NCBI RefSeq assembly: GCF_035013185.1
Contig: NZ_JAYGJO010000003.1
Span: 186,001 to 250,000, forward strand
Source of the DNA: Acerihabitans sp035013185
Lineage (GTDB): Bacteria; Pseudomonadota; Gammaproteobacteria; Enterobacterales; Enterobacteriaceae
Direction of reading: 5' to 3'
DNA: 64,000 nucleotides
The position numbers were made by a program, and so were the translations under genes. How positions within the stretch are numbered: position 1 is the stretch's first letter; the number at the start of each line of letters is the position of its first letter. The notes below the pieces were generated by a model, which searched no databases, was not told where the DNA came from, and saw only the letters and a list, made by a program, of their open reading frames with translations. Positions 18,887 to 27,781 of this stretch are shown here, one piece after another.

Positions 18887-19660
18887 TCAGGATGCAGTGT
18901 GGAGATGTTTCCACACCCCACCGTAAGTGCCAAGCTCACTGAAACCGCCATCGGCGGCCAGGTCAATGCCAGTGATGAAGCTGGAGGCGTCGCTCGCGAG
19001 AAAAAGAACTACCTCTGCCATCTCCTCGGGACGGCCCGCGCGACCTAGCGGTGTCAGCTCAACCAACTCGCGAAATAGCGTACCGGCAGGGTCCATCATT
19101 GGCGTTGCTATTACTCCGGGATGGAGCGCGTTGACACGGATGTTGGCGGGCGCGAGCTCGATCGCCGCTGATTTTGTCAGGCCACGCACCGCCCATTTGG
19201 ACGTAGAATAGCCAGCGACCGGGTGGCCCATGATGCCGGCAGTGGAGCCCAGGTTGACAATACTGCCGCCACCACCGTGCTTCATCAGCGGCGCGCACGC
19301 CTGTATGCCAAGAAATTGTCCCGTCAGGTTGACGTTCAACATGCGATCCCATTCCTCCCGCGTGGTATCGGTGAGTGCATGGCGAACGTTGGTGCCCGCG
19401 TTGTTAATGAGAATGTCGAGCCGGCCTGTCCGTTCCTCTATTTCGCTTACCACCCTCTGCCAAGCCCCGGCATCAGTGACGTCAAGACGTTCGAAACTGG
19501 CACCCTTACCGATCTCTGCGGCGAGTGCGTGGCCTTCTTCCTCCAGCACGTCGCACAGGAACACGCGCGCGCCCTCACGAACGAATAAGCGCGCCTCTGC
19601 CTCGCCTTGTCCGCGCGCGCCACCCGTTATCAACGCGACCTTGTGCTCAAGCCTACCCAT
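18887..19660 (-). CDS. short-chain dehydrogenase/reductase (SDR)
   Basis: A 257-residue classical SDR. The NAD(P)-binding TGGARGQG lies at about residue 12, NNAG in the middle, the catalytic serine after NLGS, and the catalytic Tyr-Lys pair in YSTSK. The C-terminal VNALHPGVIATPM and FITGIDLAADGG stretches are typical of 3-alpha/20-beta-hydroxysteroid-dehydrogenase-like enzymes, though substrates cannot be assigned. ATG 19660 follows AGGAGA and is preferred over 19723. It is divergent from the LysR regulator at 19799 with about 140 bases between the starts, the usual arrangement for a LysR-controlled target. Confidence 0.88.
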   Translation of the reverse strand: MGRLEHKVALITGGARGQGEAEARLFVREGARVFLCDVLEEEGHALAAEIGKGASFERLDVTDAGAWQRVVSEIEERTGRLDILINNAGTNVRHALTDTTREEWDRMLNVNLTGQFLGIQACAPLMKHGGGGSIVNLGSTAGIMGHPVAGYSTSKWAVRGLTKSAAIELAPANIRVNALHPGVIATPMMDPAGTLFRELVELTPLGRAGRPEEMAEVVLFLASDASSFITGIDLAADGGFSELGTYGGVWKHLHTAS

Positions 19661-19798
19661 GTCATTTCTCCTGGTTCTGTGGTACTCAGTCGATTGATCG
19701 GCGCAAACGCGCCGAGATCCCAAGCGAGCACTATAATTGAGAAGTTTTATTTGGATAATCCGCTAAATTCTGCGAACATATCCAATCAGGAGTGTGGA

Positions 19799-20671
19799 AT
19801 GGATCGATTAGAGAGCATGTCTGTGTTTGCCCGTGTAGCACAAGCGGGCAGCTTCAGCGCAGCAGCCAAGGTGTGCGGGTTATCCCCTACCATGGTTGCA
19901 AATCACGTTCAGGACTTAGAGCGCCGGCTTGGTACCAAGCTGATTCAGCGCACGACTCGCAGGCAAAGCCTGACGGAGGTGGGTCAAACCTTCCTCGCCG
20001 ATTGCTTAGACGTGCTTGCCCGCGTCGAGACGGCGGAGGACGCGGCGCGAGAACGGCATAGCCGTCCCTCCGGGCATCTGCGGGTAAGTGCCACTGTGTC
20101 GTTCGGCACAAGCGTCGTGACGCCGCTTATTCACGATTACCTCAGGCTCTACCCAGACGTGGAAGTCGACCTACGGCTAACCGATCGGGTCGTTGACCTG
20201 ACTGAAGAGGGCATCGAGGCCGCATTCCGCTTCGGCGATCTACCCGATAGCGGGCTGATTGCCCGGCCACTGCGCCCTTGCTTTAGGGTAGTTTGTGCAT
20301 CACCCGACTATCTCGCGAAGCATGGTGTTCCGCTCACCCCAGCTGACTTGGCACAACACAATTGCCTCTTGTTCCGCGATGGGGCTCCGCGCAATCACTG
20401 GCAGTTCTCCGGTTTGTTGCCCGTCCAAGTGTCGGGCCGCTTCGTTGTCGATAATGGAACGGCATTGCTGTCGGCGGTGAGGGATGGCTTAGGTGTGGCG
20501 CTGCTGGCGGATTTCGAAATAGCCGATGATATTGCTACGGGGCGCCTGGTTAGGCTGTTGCGCGATACCGCCACTCCGGCATGGCCGCTGGCTCTCGTTC
20601 ACTTGGCTGACCGGCGCATGACGGCCAAGCTAAGCCGGTTTGTTGAACTCGCTCTTCAACGATTGGGGTGA
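19799..20671 (+). CDS. LysR-family regulator
   Basis: A 290-residue regulator with an N-terminal winged HTH (FARVAQAGSFSAAAKVCGLS, residues 9-28) and a periplasmic-binding-like effector domain containing the RFGDLPDSGLIARPL segment of the CrgA-like branch. The ATG at 19799 follows AGGAG; a longer frame upstream is only read-through of the intergenic region. It is probably the regulator of the divergent SDR and NIPSNAP-like genes; the inducer is unknown. Confidence 0.88.
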   Translation: MDRLESMSVFARVAQAGSFSAAAKVCGLSPTMVANHVQDLERRLGTKLIQRTTRRQSLTEVGQTFLADCLDVLARVETAEDAARERHSRPSGHLRVSATVSFGTSVVTPLIHDYLRLYPDVEVDLRLTDRVVDLTEEGIEAAFRFGDLPDSGLIARPLRPCFRVVCASPDYLAKHGVPLTPADLAQHNCLLFRDGAPRNHWQFSGLLPVQVSGRFVVDNGTALLSAVRDGLGVALLADFEIADDIATGRLVRLLRDTATPAWPLALVHLADRRMTAKLSRFVELALQRLG

Positions 20672-20836
20672 TCAGTGACTGACCCGAGAGATCCCAGTGT
20701 GCGCCCACCGATGTAGGAAATAATGGCAGGCTAAGAATTATCCCGCCGCCGTAAAGGCCGGTATTGACCCTTTTTGATCGTCCGACGTGACTGGGTGATT
20801 CACAACCCTGGTTTTGTGGGGGGATATCTTCACCCC

Positions 20837-21919
20837 CTACCTACCGTCCCAGAGCGATCCCGGAATAGCCACCTGACCATCAAACAACAGGCGAGCCGTA
20901 CGGACCAATCCGCTACTCACTACGTTGCCGTTCGCGTCGCACTGCAATATCACGCTAAATTCCCCACTGGGGTGTTCGATCGCCAGGCGGTGTGTTGCCT
21001 CGGTGCCGACCTGCGCCAGGCCCGCAGTGATACTGCCGGCAATCAGACAGGCTGTCGCCACGCTTACCGCCCCCAGCACGCCGATAGACGTGTGGCAGCG
21101 ATGCGGGATAAACGTGCGGGTAGTGAGGGTGCCTCCCTGTGTCGGCGGCGCGATCAGCGTCATTTTTGGTACGGTACGCTGGCGCACATCACCGAGATGC
21201 ATTTTTTCTCCGGCTTGCAGACGAATCGATTCCAGACGGGCTTTCAGTTCTTCGTCCTTATCCAGCGCGTCGCAGCTTTCATAGCCTGTTCGATCCAAAT
21301 CGGCCGCGCTGAGCAACACCACCGGCATCCCATTGTCGATGCAGGTCACCTCAATACCATCAAAACAATCACGCGCCTGCCCGGTGGGTAACAGCGCACC
21401 GCAGTTGGAACCGGCAATATCCTCGAAGTTCAGGATTTGTTCAGCGCCGCACCCTGGCACGCCGTCAATCCGGGTATCCCCTTCATATTCCATCATTCCA
21501 TCTGGCGTGGTGACCACCGCTTCGGCGATGTTGCCGGTGTTTACCATAAAAATCCGCACCACCGTGGTCTGGTGTTGTACTGCCACCAGACCTTTTTCAA
21601 TGGCGTAGGGCGCGATAGCGGCAAGGATGTTGCCGCAGTTTTGACCATAATCCACTACGGCCTTATCAACATTGACCTGGGCAAACAGATAATCGACATC
21701 GGCCTTAGGATGTGACGACGGCGAGATAATAGCGACTTTACTGGTCAGCGGATCGGCGCCGCCGATGCCATCAATCTGTCGGGCATCCGGGGACCCCATG
21801 ATTGCCAACAAAACCCGGTCGCGCAGGATGATGTCGGCAGGGAGATCGGCGGCTAAAAAGCAGGCGGCCTTTGAGGTTCCACCACGCATCAACACACAGG
21901 GAAGCCGCGTCTGTTTCAT
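20837..21919 (-). CDS. galD: GalD-like 4-oxalomesaconate tautomerase (PrpF family)
   Basis: A 360-residue PrpF-family isomerase. It begins KQTRLPCVLMRGGTSKA, the start motif of this family, and carries NCGN and the conserved HRCHTSIG segment. PrpF enzymes tautomerise aconitate-like acids. Adjacent galC and galB indicate that the substrate is 4-oxalomesaconate, the ring-cleavage product of gallate, converted between keto and enol forms. The start codon shares one base with the galC stop (TGATG), so translation is coupled. Last gene of the leftward galBCD operon. A 2-methylaconitate isomerase role is less likely without prp genes. Confidence 0.88.
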   Translation of the reverse strand: MKQTRLPCVLMRGGTSKAACFLAADLPADIILRDRVLLAIMGSPDARQIDGIGGADPLTSKVAIISPSSHPKADVDYLFAQVNVDKAVVDYGQNCGNILAAIAPYAIEKGLVAVQHQTTVVRIFMVNTGNIAEAVVTTPDGMMEYEGDTRIDGVPGCGAEQILNFEDIAGSNCGALLPTGQARDCFDGIEVTCIDNGMPVVLLSAADLDRTGYESCDALDKDEELKARLESIRLQAGEKMHLGDVRQRTVPKMTLIAPPTQGGTLTTRTFIPHRCHTSIGVLGAVSVATACLIAGSITAGLAQVGTEATHRLAIEHPSGEFSVILQCDANGNVVSSGLVRTARLLFDGQVAIPGSLWDGR

Positions 21920-22638
21920 CAGAGTTCACTCCGCAGTTGTTCAAGTGAATCCACATAACGCAGGCCTTTCTCCGCCAGTTGCGCTCGCATCTGATAGATA
22001 TCCAGTCCCAACTCGCCTGCAGCCAACCGCTGGCGCTTGCCCTCTTCCAGCTCAACGCGTTGGTGCGCCGCCAGAGCGACCGCCGGCGCCTGTTGGCGGG
22101 AGACAATCACGACGCCGTCGTCGTCCGCCACCACGATATCGCCGGGATAGACTAACTGCCCGGCGCAGATCAGGGGAACATTCACCGAACCCAGCGTGGC
22201 TTTAACGGTGCCCTGGGCATAAACAGCGCGCGACCAGACGGGAAAGTTCATGTCGCGCAGCGTCTGGCTATCACGAATACCAATGTCCCCGACCAATGCC
22301 ACCACGCCGCGCGCCTGCAAAGATGTCGCCAGTAGATCGCCAAAAAAGCCATCGTGACACTCGGAGGTCGGCGCAACCAGCAGAACGTCGCCCGGCTGGC
22401 ATTGCTCTATGGCAACATGAAACATCCAGTTATCACCTGGTGAAACCAGTACCGTGACCGCGCTGCCCGCAATGGATTTCCCTTGCTGCACCGGACGGAT
22501 GCGCACATCCAGTAATCCCTGACGTTGCTGGGCTTCATGCACCGTTGCCACGCCATAACTGGCGAAGCGAGACATTAATGTCGCATCGGCGCGCGTTATA
22601 TGGCGTACCACCACGCCTTTTTTACCCGTCAGACTCAT
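21919..22638 (-). CDS. galC: GalC-like 4-carboxy-4-hydroxy-2-oxoadipate aldolase
   Basis: A 239-residue class II aldolase of the HMG/CHA aldolase (RraA-like) fold. The active-site stretch GDLLATSLQARGV followed by DIGIRD, with the conserved Arg-Asp pair, is intact. The enzyme splits 4-carboxy-4-hydroxy-2-oxoadipate into pyruvate and oxaloacetate, the last step of gallate and protocatechuate 4,5-cleavage pathways. Its ATG overlaps the galB stop by four bases (ATGA). Isolated RraA proteins regulate RNase E instead, but the neighbours argue for the aldolase. Confidence 0.9.
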   Translation of the reverse strand: MSLTGKKGVVVRHITRADATLMSRFASYGVATVHEAQQRQGLLDVRIRPVQQGKSIAGSAVTVLVSPGDNWMFHVAIEQCQPGDVLLVAPTSECHDGFFGDLLATSLQARGVVALVGDIGIRDSQTLRDMNFPVWSRAVYAQGTVKATLGSVNVPLICAGQLVYPGDIVVADDDGVVIVSRQQAPAVALAAHQRVELEEGKRQRLAAGELGLDIYQMRAQLAEKGLRYVDSLEQLRSEL

Positions 22639-23372
22639 GATAGATCCTCCGTGACGCGTGGGAACAGGCTCTGATACCCCTCGGCATAACTGATAACATG
22701 GGCGCTGGCGATACCCACGTTACGTTTTGCCTGCACTGCGCGTTGCAATGCCGCTCGGGTATAGTATTCCCACAGATGCTCCTGACCCTCCATACACTGG
22801 ATAGCCGCGTATTTTTTATCCCACACGGTGGTGATATCCAACAGCACGTCCGGTTTCCAGAGGCATTGTTCGGATTGATGCGGTTCGAAACAGTATACCG
22901 GCGGCGCGCCTATGATGGCTTCTCCAGGACGATATCCTTCAGCCTGCGCAATGATGCGCGCTTCCTGAGTCAGGTTGGACGCCCGTGGATGATCATAGTT
23001 GTAGGGATCGCTAACCGAATGCGTTAAGACAAAATGTGGCTGTACACGTCGGAAGACATCTGCCAGCCGAAACAGATCCTCCTTGTCAGCGTATAGCGGG
23101 TAATCACCGAGGTCAAAAAACTCAATACTGGCACCGAGGATCTCTGCTGCGGCCTGCGCTTCCGCGCGTCGCGTCAGTTTAACGTCCTCTTCGCTCATAT
23201 TGCCCCGGCGCCACAGCTTCGCTGATTCGCCACGCTCGCCAAAGGACAGACACACCACATGAACCTGATAGCCTCGCGCAACGTGCAGGGCGATAGCGCC
23301 ACCGGCGCGCCAGACAAAATCCGCGGAATGAGCACTTACCACCAGGGCATTTTTTTCTGCGTTATTCACCAT
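22635..23372 (-). CDS. galB: GalB-like 4-oxalomesaconate hydratase (LmbE/PIG-L fold)
   Basis: A 245-residue protein of the zinc-dependent LmbE/PIG-L fold. The metal-binding pattern AHSADFVWRAGG at residues 14-25 and the later HPRAS stretch are visible. In Pseudomonas putida GalB, an unrelated replacement for LigJ, hydrates 4-oxalomesaconate. The position next to galC and galD, with overlapping ends, supports the same job here. First gene of the leftward operon, divergent from the LysR regulator at 23505 with about 130 bases between starts. Confidence 0.9.
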   Translation of the reverse strand: MVNNAEKNALVVSAHSADFVWRAGGAIALHVARGYQVHVVCLSFGERGESAKLWRRGNMSEEDVKLTRRAEAQAAAEILGASIEFFDLGDYPLYADKEDLFRLADVFRRVQPHFVLTHSVSDPYNYDHPRASNLTQEARIIAQAEGYRPGEAIIGAPPVYCFEPHQSEQCLWKPDVLLDITTVWDKKYAAIQCMEGQEHLWEYYTRAALQRAVQAKRNVGIASAHVISYAEGYQSLFPRVTEDLS

Positions 23373-23504
23373 TATTGATTCCTGCGTTGGCCGTTTATTT
23401 CATCCTGGCATGGGCTACGCCACTTTGGATAATGCCTTTCATTGCGCAGGCTATGATTTTTATTTATGTTGTGATCTTCCCCTCGACGATGACAGGGTAC
23501 GGAA

Positions 23505-24731
23505 ATGAAAAATAAAAATGATGATAATTCGATAAAAGTCATGCAAATAAGGGCTTTTTGTATGATTGCCGATCGTGGAACGGTTTCCGCCGCCGCCGAT
23601 AATTTATTTCGCACCCAGTCAGCCATCACCCGTTCAATACGCGATCTGGAACTGACGCTGTCCGTACCGTTGTTTGAACGTCACGCCAGCGGTATGTTAT
23701 TGACGGAAATGGGGAAATGCGTATTGCCACGCGCCCGGCGCGCCGTTCAGGAATTGCACCAGGCGCCGCAGATGTTGCACCGGCTAACACTGCGTGACAC
23801 CGCCCGGCGTAATGATGCAGAACCGATTTGGTTATTCAATCTGCGCCGCTTGCACATTTTTTTGGCGCTCTACCGTTTGCACCATACCCAGAGCGTGGCC
23901 AGCGCGTTAGGGATCAGCCAACCTGCGGTCAGTGCCGCCTTGAAGGTGCTGGAGAAAGGGGCCGGCATGCTGCTGTTTCAGCGAACGCCCAAAGGAATGA
24001 TGCCCACCCCGGCTGGCCGCGAAATGGCACCGTTTATCAGCCGCGCCCTGAATGAGATCCGCCGCATTCCGGAAGAAATTGCCGCTTATCAAGGGGCGTT
24101 GACCGGTACGGTACACATCGGCGCGCTGCCATTGTGCCGCAGCAGTCTGCTCCCTCGAGCCATTTGTCAACTGTTGACTCGCTATCCCGGCATTAAGGTG
24201 GTGACCAATGAAAGTGCTTTCAGTGCGTTGGTGACAGAGCTACGTGCGGGCGATATTGATTTTATTCTGGGGGCATTGCGACAGGATGAAGCCGTGCTGG
24301 ATATTCACAACCAGGTGCTGTTCGAGGAAGATCTGATCTTGCTGGCGCGGCCTCAGCATCCACTGGCGGGACGCCCGCTGGTCCCAGCCGATCTGCATGC
24401 CACGCAATGGATCTTACCACGCGATAACACCCCCTCGCGCCATCTACTTGACTGCGCCTTTCAGTCCCTGGGGATGGCTGTCCCCCTGCCCATGGTGGAA
24501 AGCGGCGATTTAGCCATCGTACGCGGCCTGCTGCTCAATTCGGATATGGTGGCGGCGGTGTCATCTCATCAGTTGGAATATGAACTCAGCGCCGGCATTC
24601 TGCAGCCCTTACGTTTGAATCTGCCCGATACGCGACGGCAAATAGGCCTGACCTTTCGTCAGGGCGCGCTGCATTCTCCAGCCGCGAAGGCACTGCTGCA
24701 GTGTATTAGCGAAGTGGTGCAGCCAGTCTGA
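23505..24731 (+). CDS. galR: LysR-type regulator with two HTH domains (GalR-like)
   Basis: A 408-residue protein, about 100 longer than ordinary LysR proteins. It contains two consecutive LysR-like winged helices. The first is at about 12-75 (GTVSAAADNLFRTQSAITRSI, LFERHASGMLLTEMG). The second is at about 110-170 (SVASALGISQPAVSAALKVLE, LFQRTPKGMMPTPAG). A normal effector-binding domain follows. Regulators of aromatic catabolism with a duplicated HTH exist, so this is not unique. Located between the divergent galBCD and galT-galA operons, it is the probable activator for gallate or a pathway intermediate. Confidence 0.82.
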   Translation: MKNKNDDNSIKVMQIRAFCMIADRGTVSAAADNLFRTQSAITRSIRDLELTLSVPLFERHASGMLLTEMGKCVLPRARRAVQELHQAPQMLHRLTLRDTARRNDAEPIWLFNLRRLHIFLALYRLHHTQSVASALGISQPAVSAALKVLEKGAGMLLFQRTPKGMMPTPAGREMAPFISRALNEIRRIPEEIAAYQGALTGTVHIGALPLCRSSLLPRAICQLLTRYPGIKVVTNESAFSALVTELRAGDIDFILGALRQDEAVLDIHNQVLFEEDLILLARPQHPLAGRPLVPADLHATQWILPRDNTPSRHLLDCAFQSLGMAVPLPMVESGDLAIVRGLLLNSDMVAAVSSHQLEYELSAGILQPLRLNLPDTRRQIGLTFRQGALHSPAAKALLQCISEVVQPV

Positions 24732-24991
24732 CCCCTAGCCTGGCAGGCTAAACAAAATTCATATGTCTTTTATTAACAACCTTCGACTAAACGCCCGTGT
24801 ACAGAGTTTGGTGCAGTATTTTCCCTGACTGAAACTTTGCTATCTTTATCACAATATAAACCTAACTCATACCTCTAAAAGTCTTTTTTGACAGACACTT
24901 TTCATCAGCGCGCTTAACGTGCTACAGGATTGTTAAATTTCTCTCACTCTACCTTTAGCTGCCATTAGTGGCATGACAGAGAGCGTACCCG

Positions 24992-26371
24992 ATGAATGAA
25001 AACAACCTGGTCAACGTGAAGTCATGGATTGACGCGCAGCCTATCACCCCCTTCCAATGGCGTGTGCTGGTGCTATGTCTGATTATCATTATGTTTGATG
25101 GTTATGATGCGGCGGTAATGGGATTTATCGCCCCGGCCCTGATTGAACAATGGGGAATTAGCCGTGCTGCTATGGGCCCCATCCTAGGCGCCGCGATGTT
25201 CGGCGTGGCGCTTGGCGCGCTGATCGCCGGCCCTCTCTCCGATCACTATGGTCGCAAGTACACCATCCTGCTTGCCGTACTGATATTTTCCACGTTTAGT
25301 CTTGCCTGCGCCTTCGCCTCCTCACCGCCGCAGATGGCGCTATTACGCTTTATCGCCGGACTGGGTCTGGGTGCGGTGATGCCCAACTGTGTAACGCTGT
25401 TGGCGGAATATATACCGGAGCGCCGCAAGGGGCTGATGATAACGCTGATGTTCAGCGGATTTAATATCGGTTCTGGTCTCGGTGGATTTATTGCGGCAGG
25501 CTTGCTGGCGCATTATCACTGGCAATCCGTGTTAATTCTTGGTGGGGCGGTGCCTCTGCTGATGTTACCGCTGTTTTTCTGGCTGTTACCCGAGTCAGCG
25601 CTTAATCTGGTGTCGCGCAAAGTGGCGCATGAAAAAATCGCCATGCTGCTCAATCGTATGGGCGGCACTTTCGCTGCTGAAACCAGGTTTACGCTTCCAG
25701 CATCTTACGTGAAACAGAACAGCAAAATTGCCGAGCTCTTTCGCCATGGCTATGCCCGCGGCACCATCATCCTCTGGCTGACCTACTTTATGGGGTTATT
25801 CGTCATTTATCTGCTTAATGGCTGGCTGCCGACCATCATGCACTCCGGCGGCATTTCACTTGAGCAGGCAGCCATCATCGCCGGACTGTTTCAGTTGGGC
25901 GGGCCATTGGGCGGCATAATCGTTGGGATCCTGATGGACAAACTGCGAACCAAATATGTGATTGGCCTGTTCTACCTGATGGGTTTTGTTTGTCTGTTGA
26001 TACAAGGGATCTTTGGGTTTAGCGGCGTGGCGCTGGGCGTGATCATTTTTATTACCGGCATGTGCATTAATGGCGCACAGAACGGTCTGCAGGTTTACTC
26101 GCCTGGCTATTACCCAACGGAAATCCGCGCCACTGGCGTGAGCTGGATGCATGGCATTGGCCGCATTGGCGCTATTACCAGTTCATCGTTAGGCGGCCTG
26201 TTGATGGGGGCGTTTCCCGGGCAATCAGCGATATTTTTCGTGCTTGCTTTGTCGGCGTTTTTTGCCGCATTCAGCATTATTTTTCATAAAAGCATTACTC
26301 AGGTCAAAAAAGTAACGGACACCGGGCTCGGTGAGATCCCTGCACTGTCACAAACGTTAAATAACCGATAA
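24992..26371 (+). CDS. galT: AAHS-family MFS aromatic acid transporter
   Basis: A 459-residue, 12-segment MFS protein. The aromatic acid:H+ symporter signature DGYDAAVMGF lies in helix 1 and GPLSDHYGRK between helices 2 and 3. Members such as PcaK and GalT import protocatechuate, 4-hydroxybenzoate or gallate. It is followed 14 bases later by the dioxygenase gene, so it probably feeds that pathway. About 260 bases upstream separate it from the regulator and contain its promoter. Confidence 0.88.
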   Translation: MNENNLVNVKSWIDAQPITPFQWRVLVLCLIIIMFDGYDAAVMGFIAPALIEQWGISRAAMGPILGAAMFGVALGALIAGPLSDHYGRKYTILLAVLIFSTFSLACAFASSPPQMALLRFIAGLGLGAVMPNCVTLLAEYIPERRKGLMITLMFSGFNIGSGLGGFIAAGLLAHYHWQSVLILGGAVPLLMLPLFFWLLPESALNLVSRKVAHEKIAMLLNRMGGTFAAETRFTLPASYVKQNSKIAELFRHGYARGTIILWLTYFMGLFVIYLLNGWLPTIMHSGGISLEQAAIIAGLFQLGGPLGGIIVGILMDKLRTKYVIGLFYLMGFVCLLIQGIFGFSGVALGVIIFITGMCINGAQNGLQVYSPGYYPTEIRATGVSWMHGIGRIGAITSSSLGGLLMGAFPGQSAIFFVLALSAFFAAFSIIFHKSITQVKKVTDTGLGEIPALSQTLNNR

Positions 26372-26385
26372 GTGGAGTCATCGTT

Positions 26386-27651
26386 ATGGCAAATATCATA
26401 GGCGGCCTGGCCGTGTCTCATACCCCAACCATCGGCTTTGCTGTCGATCACGATAAACAGAAAGAAGGCGCCTGGGAGCCGATTTTCGACGGTTTCGCCC
26501 CCATACAGCAATGGCTGGCCGAGAATAAGCCGGATGCGCTGATCTATATCTTTAATGATCATGTCACGTCGTTTTTCTTTGACCATTATTCTGCCTTTTC
26601 ACTGGGGATCGACCACGAGTATCACGTCGCCGATGAAGGCGGCGGTCCGCGCGCCTTGCCCGCGGTGAAAGGCGACGCAGCGTTATCTCGTCATATTGGC
26701 ACCAGCCTGATGAGCGATGAGTTCGACATGTCATTCTTTATGGATAAGCCGCTGGATCACGGATTATTCTCCCCCCTCTCAGCGCTGATGCCATTCAGGG
26801 ACGGCTGGCCAACCCGTGTCGTTCCGCTGCAGGTTGGCGTGTTGCAATTCCCCATTCCCTCGGCAAAACGCTGTTACAAACTGGGCCAAGCGTTACGCCG
26901 CGCCATCGAGAGTTACCCGGAGGACATCAACGTGGCGATTGTGGCCACCGGAGGATTATCACATCAGGTACATGGTGAACGCTGCGGCTTTAACAACGTT
27001 GAGTGGGACGCGCAGTTTATGTCGTTATTGGTCAATGACCCGCTACGCCTGACCGAAATGACCATTGCAGAGTATGCCGAACTCAGTGGCGTTGAAGGTG
27101 CCGAGGAGATCATGTGGCTCGTCATGCGCGGCGCACTTTCGGCGAATGTGGTGAAAAAACATCAGGCTTATTATTTGCCTTCCATGACCGGCATTGCCAC
27201 CTTAATCCTGGAAAATCAGGCGGGCACGCTACCGGTGAACACCGTCAAACGCCATCAGGCGAAGATGGCGGAACAGCTGGCGGGGATAGAAAAACTGCCG
27301 GGTTCTTATCCGTTCACCCAGGCGCGCAGTCTGGAGGCATTGCGACTGAACCGTTTTTTACACCAGTTGATTAAGCCCGCGCTGCGCGAACGTTTCCGCC
27401 GCGATGAGCAGGCGATGTTTGCCGAGGCGAAGCTGAGCGAACAGGAATGCGACATGATACGCCAGCGCGACTGGCGCAAGCTGATCCAGTACGGCGCCAG
27501 TTTTTTCCTGCTGGAGAAATTCGGTGCGGTGACGGGGGCGTCAAACCTGGATATCTATGCGGCCATGAAAGGCATGTCGCTGGATGAGTTTATGAAAACC
27601 CGTAATCAGCAGGTCACCTATTCAGTGGCGGGAAAAGAGCCAACGGCATGA
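26386..27651 (+). CDS. galA: GalA-like gallate dioxygenase (fused LigB-LigA)
   Basis: A 421-residue type II extradiol dioxygenase. The catalytic LigB-like domain covers about residues 1-285, with iron ligands His12 (SHTPT) and His59 (NDH) and a Glu-rich segment EGAEEIMWL. The small LigA-like helical domain covers about 300-410. The single-chain fusion matches GalA of P. putida (424 residues), whereas protocatechuate 4,5-dioxygenase has separate subunits. It opens gallate to 4-oxalomesaconate, the substrate of galD/B. Activity on protocatechuate cannot be excluded, but no ligC or ligI homologue is nearby. Confidence 0.88.
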   Translation: MANIIGGLAVSHTPTIGFAVDHDKQKEGAWEPIFDGFAPIQQWLAENKPDALIYIFNDHVTSFFFDHYSAFSLGIDHEYHVADEGGGPRALPAVKGDAALSRHIGTSLMSDEFDMSFFMDKPLDHGLFSPLSALMPFRDGWPTRVVPLQVGVLQFPIPSAKRCYKLGQALRRAIESYPEDINVAIVATGGLSHQVHGERCGFNNVEWDAQFMSLLVNDPLRLTEMTIAEYAELSGVEGAEEIMWLVMRGALSANVVKKHQAYYLPSMTGIATLILENQAGTLPVNTVKRHQAKMAEQLAGIEKLPGSYPFTQARSLEALRLNRFLHQLIKPALRERFRRDEQAMFAEAKLSEQECDMIRQRDWRKLIQYGASFFLLEKFGAVTGASNLDIYAAMKGMSLDEFMKTRNQQVTYSVAGKEPTA

Positions 27652-27781
27652 GGCGTGGCGATCATCCCTGCTTTATCAGGGTGACGTACCTTGATCCTCT
27701 TGCGCGATAAACCCCGCAATCATTGCCTTGCTTGAACGGCGGTATCGCTAGCCTGCTAGCCCGCTAAATGGAGAAAAGAAT

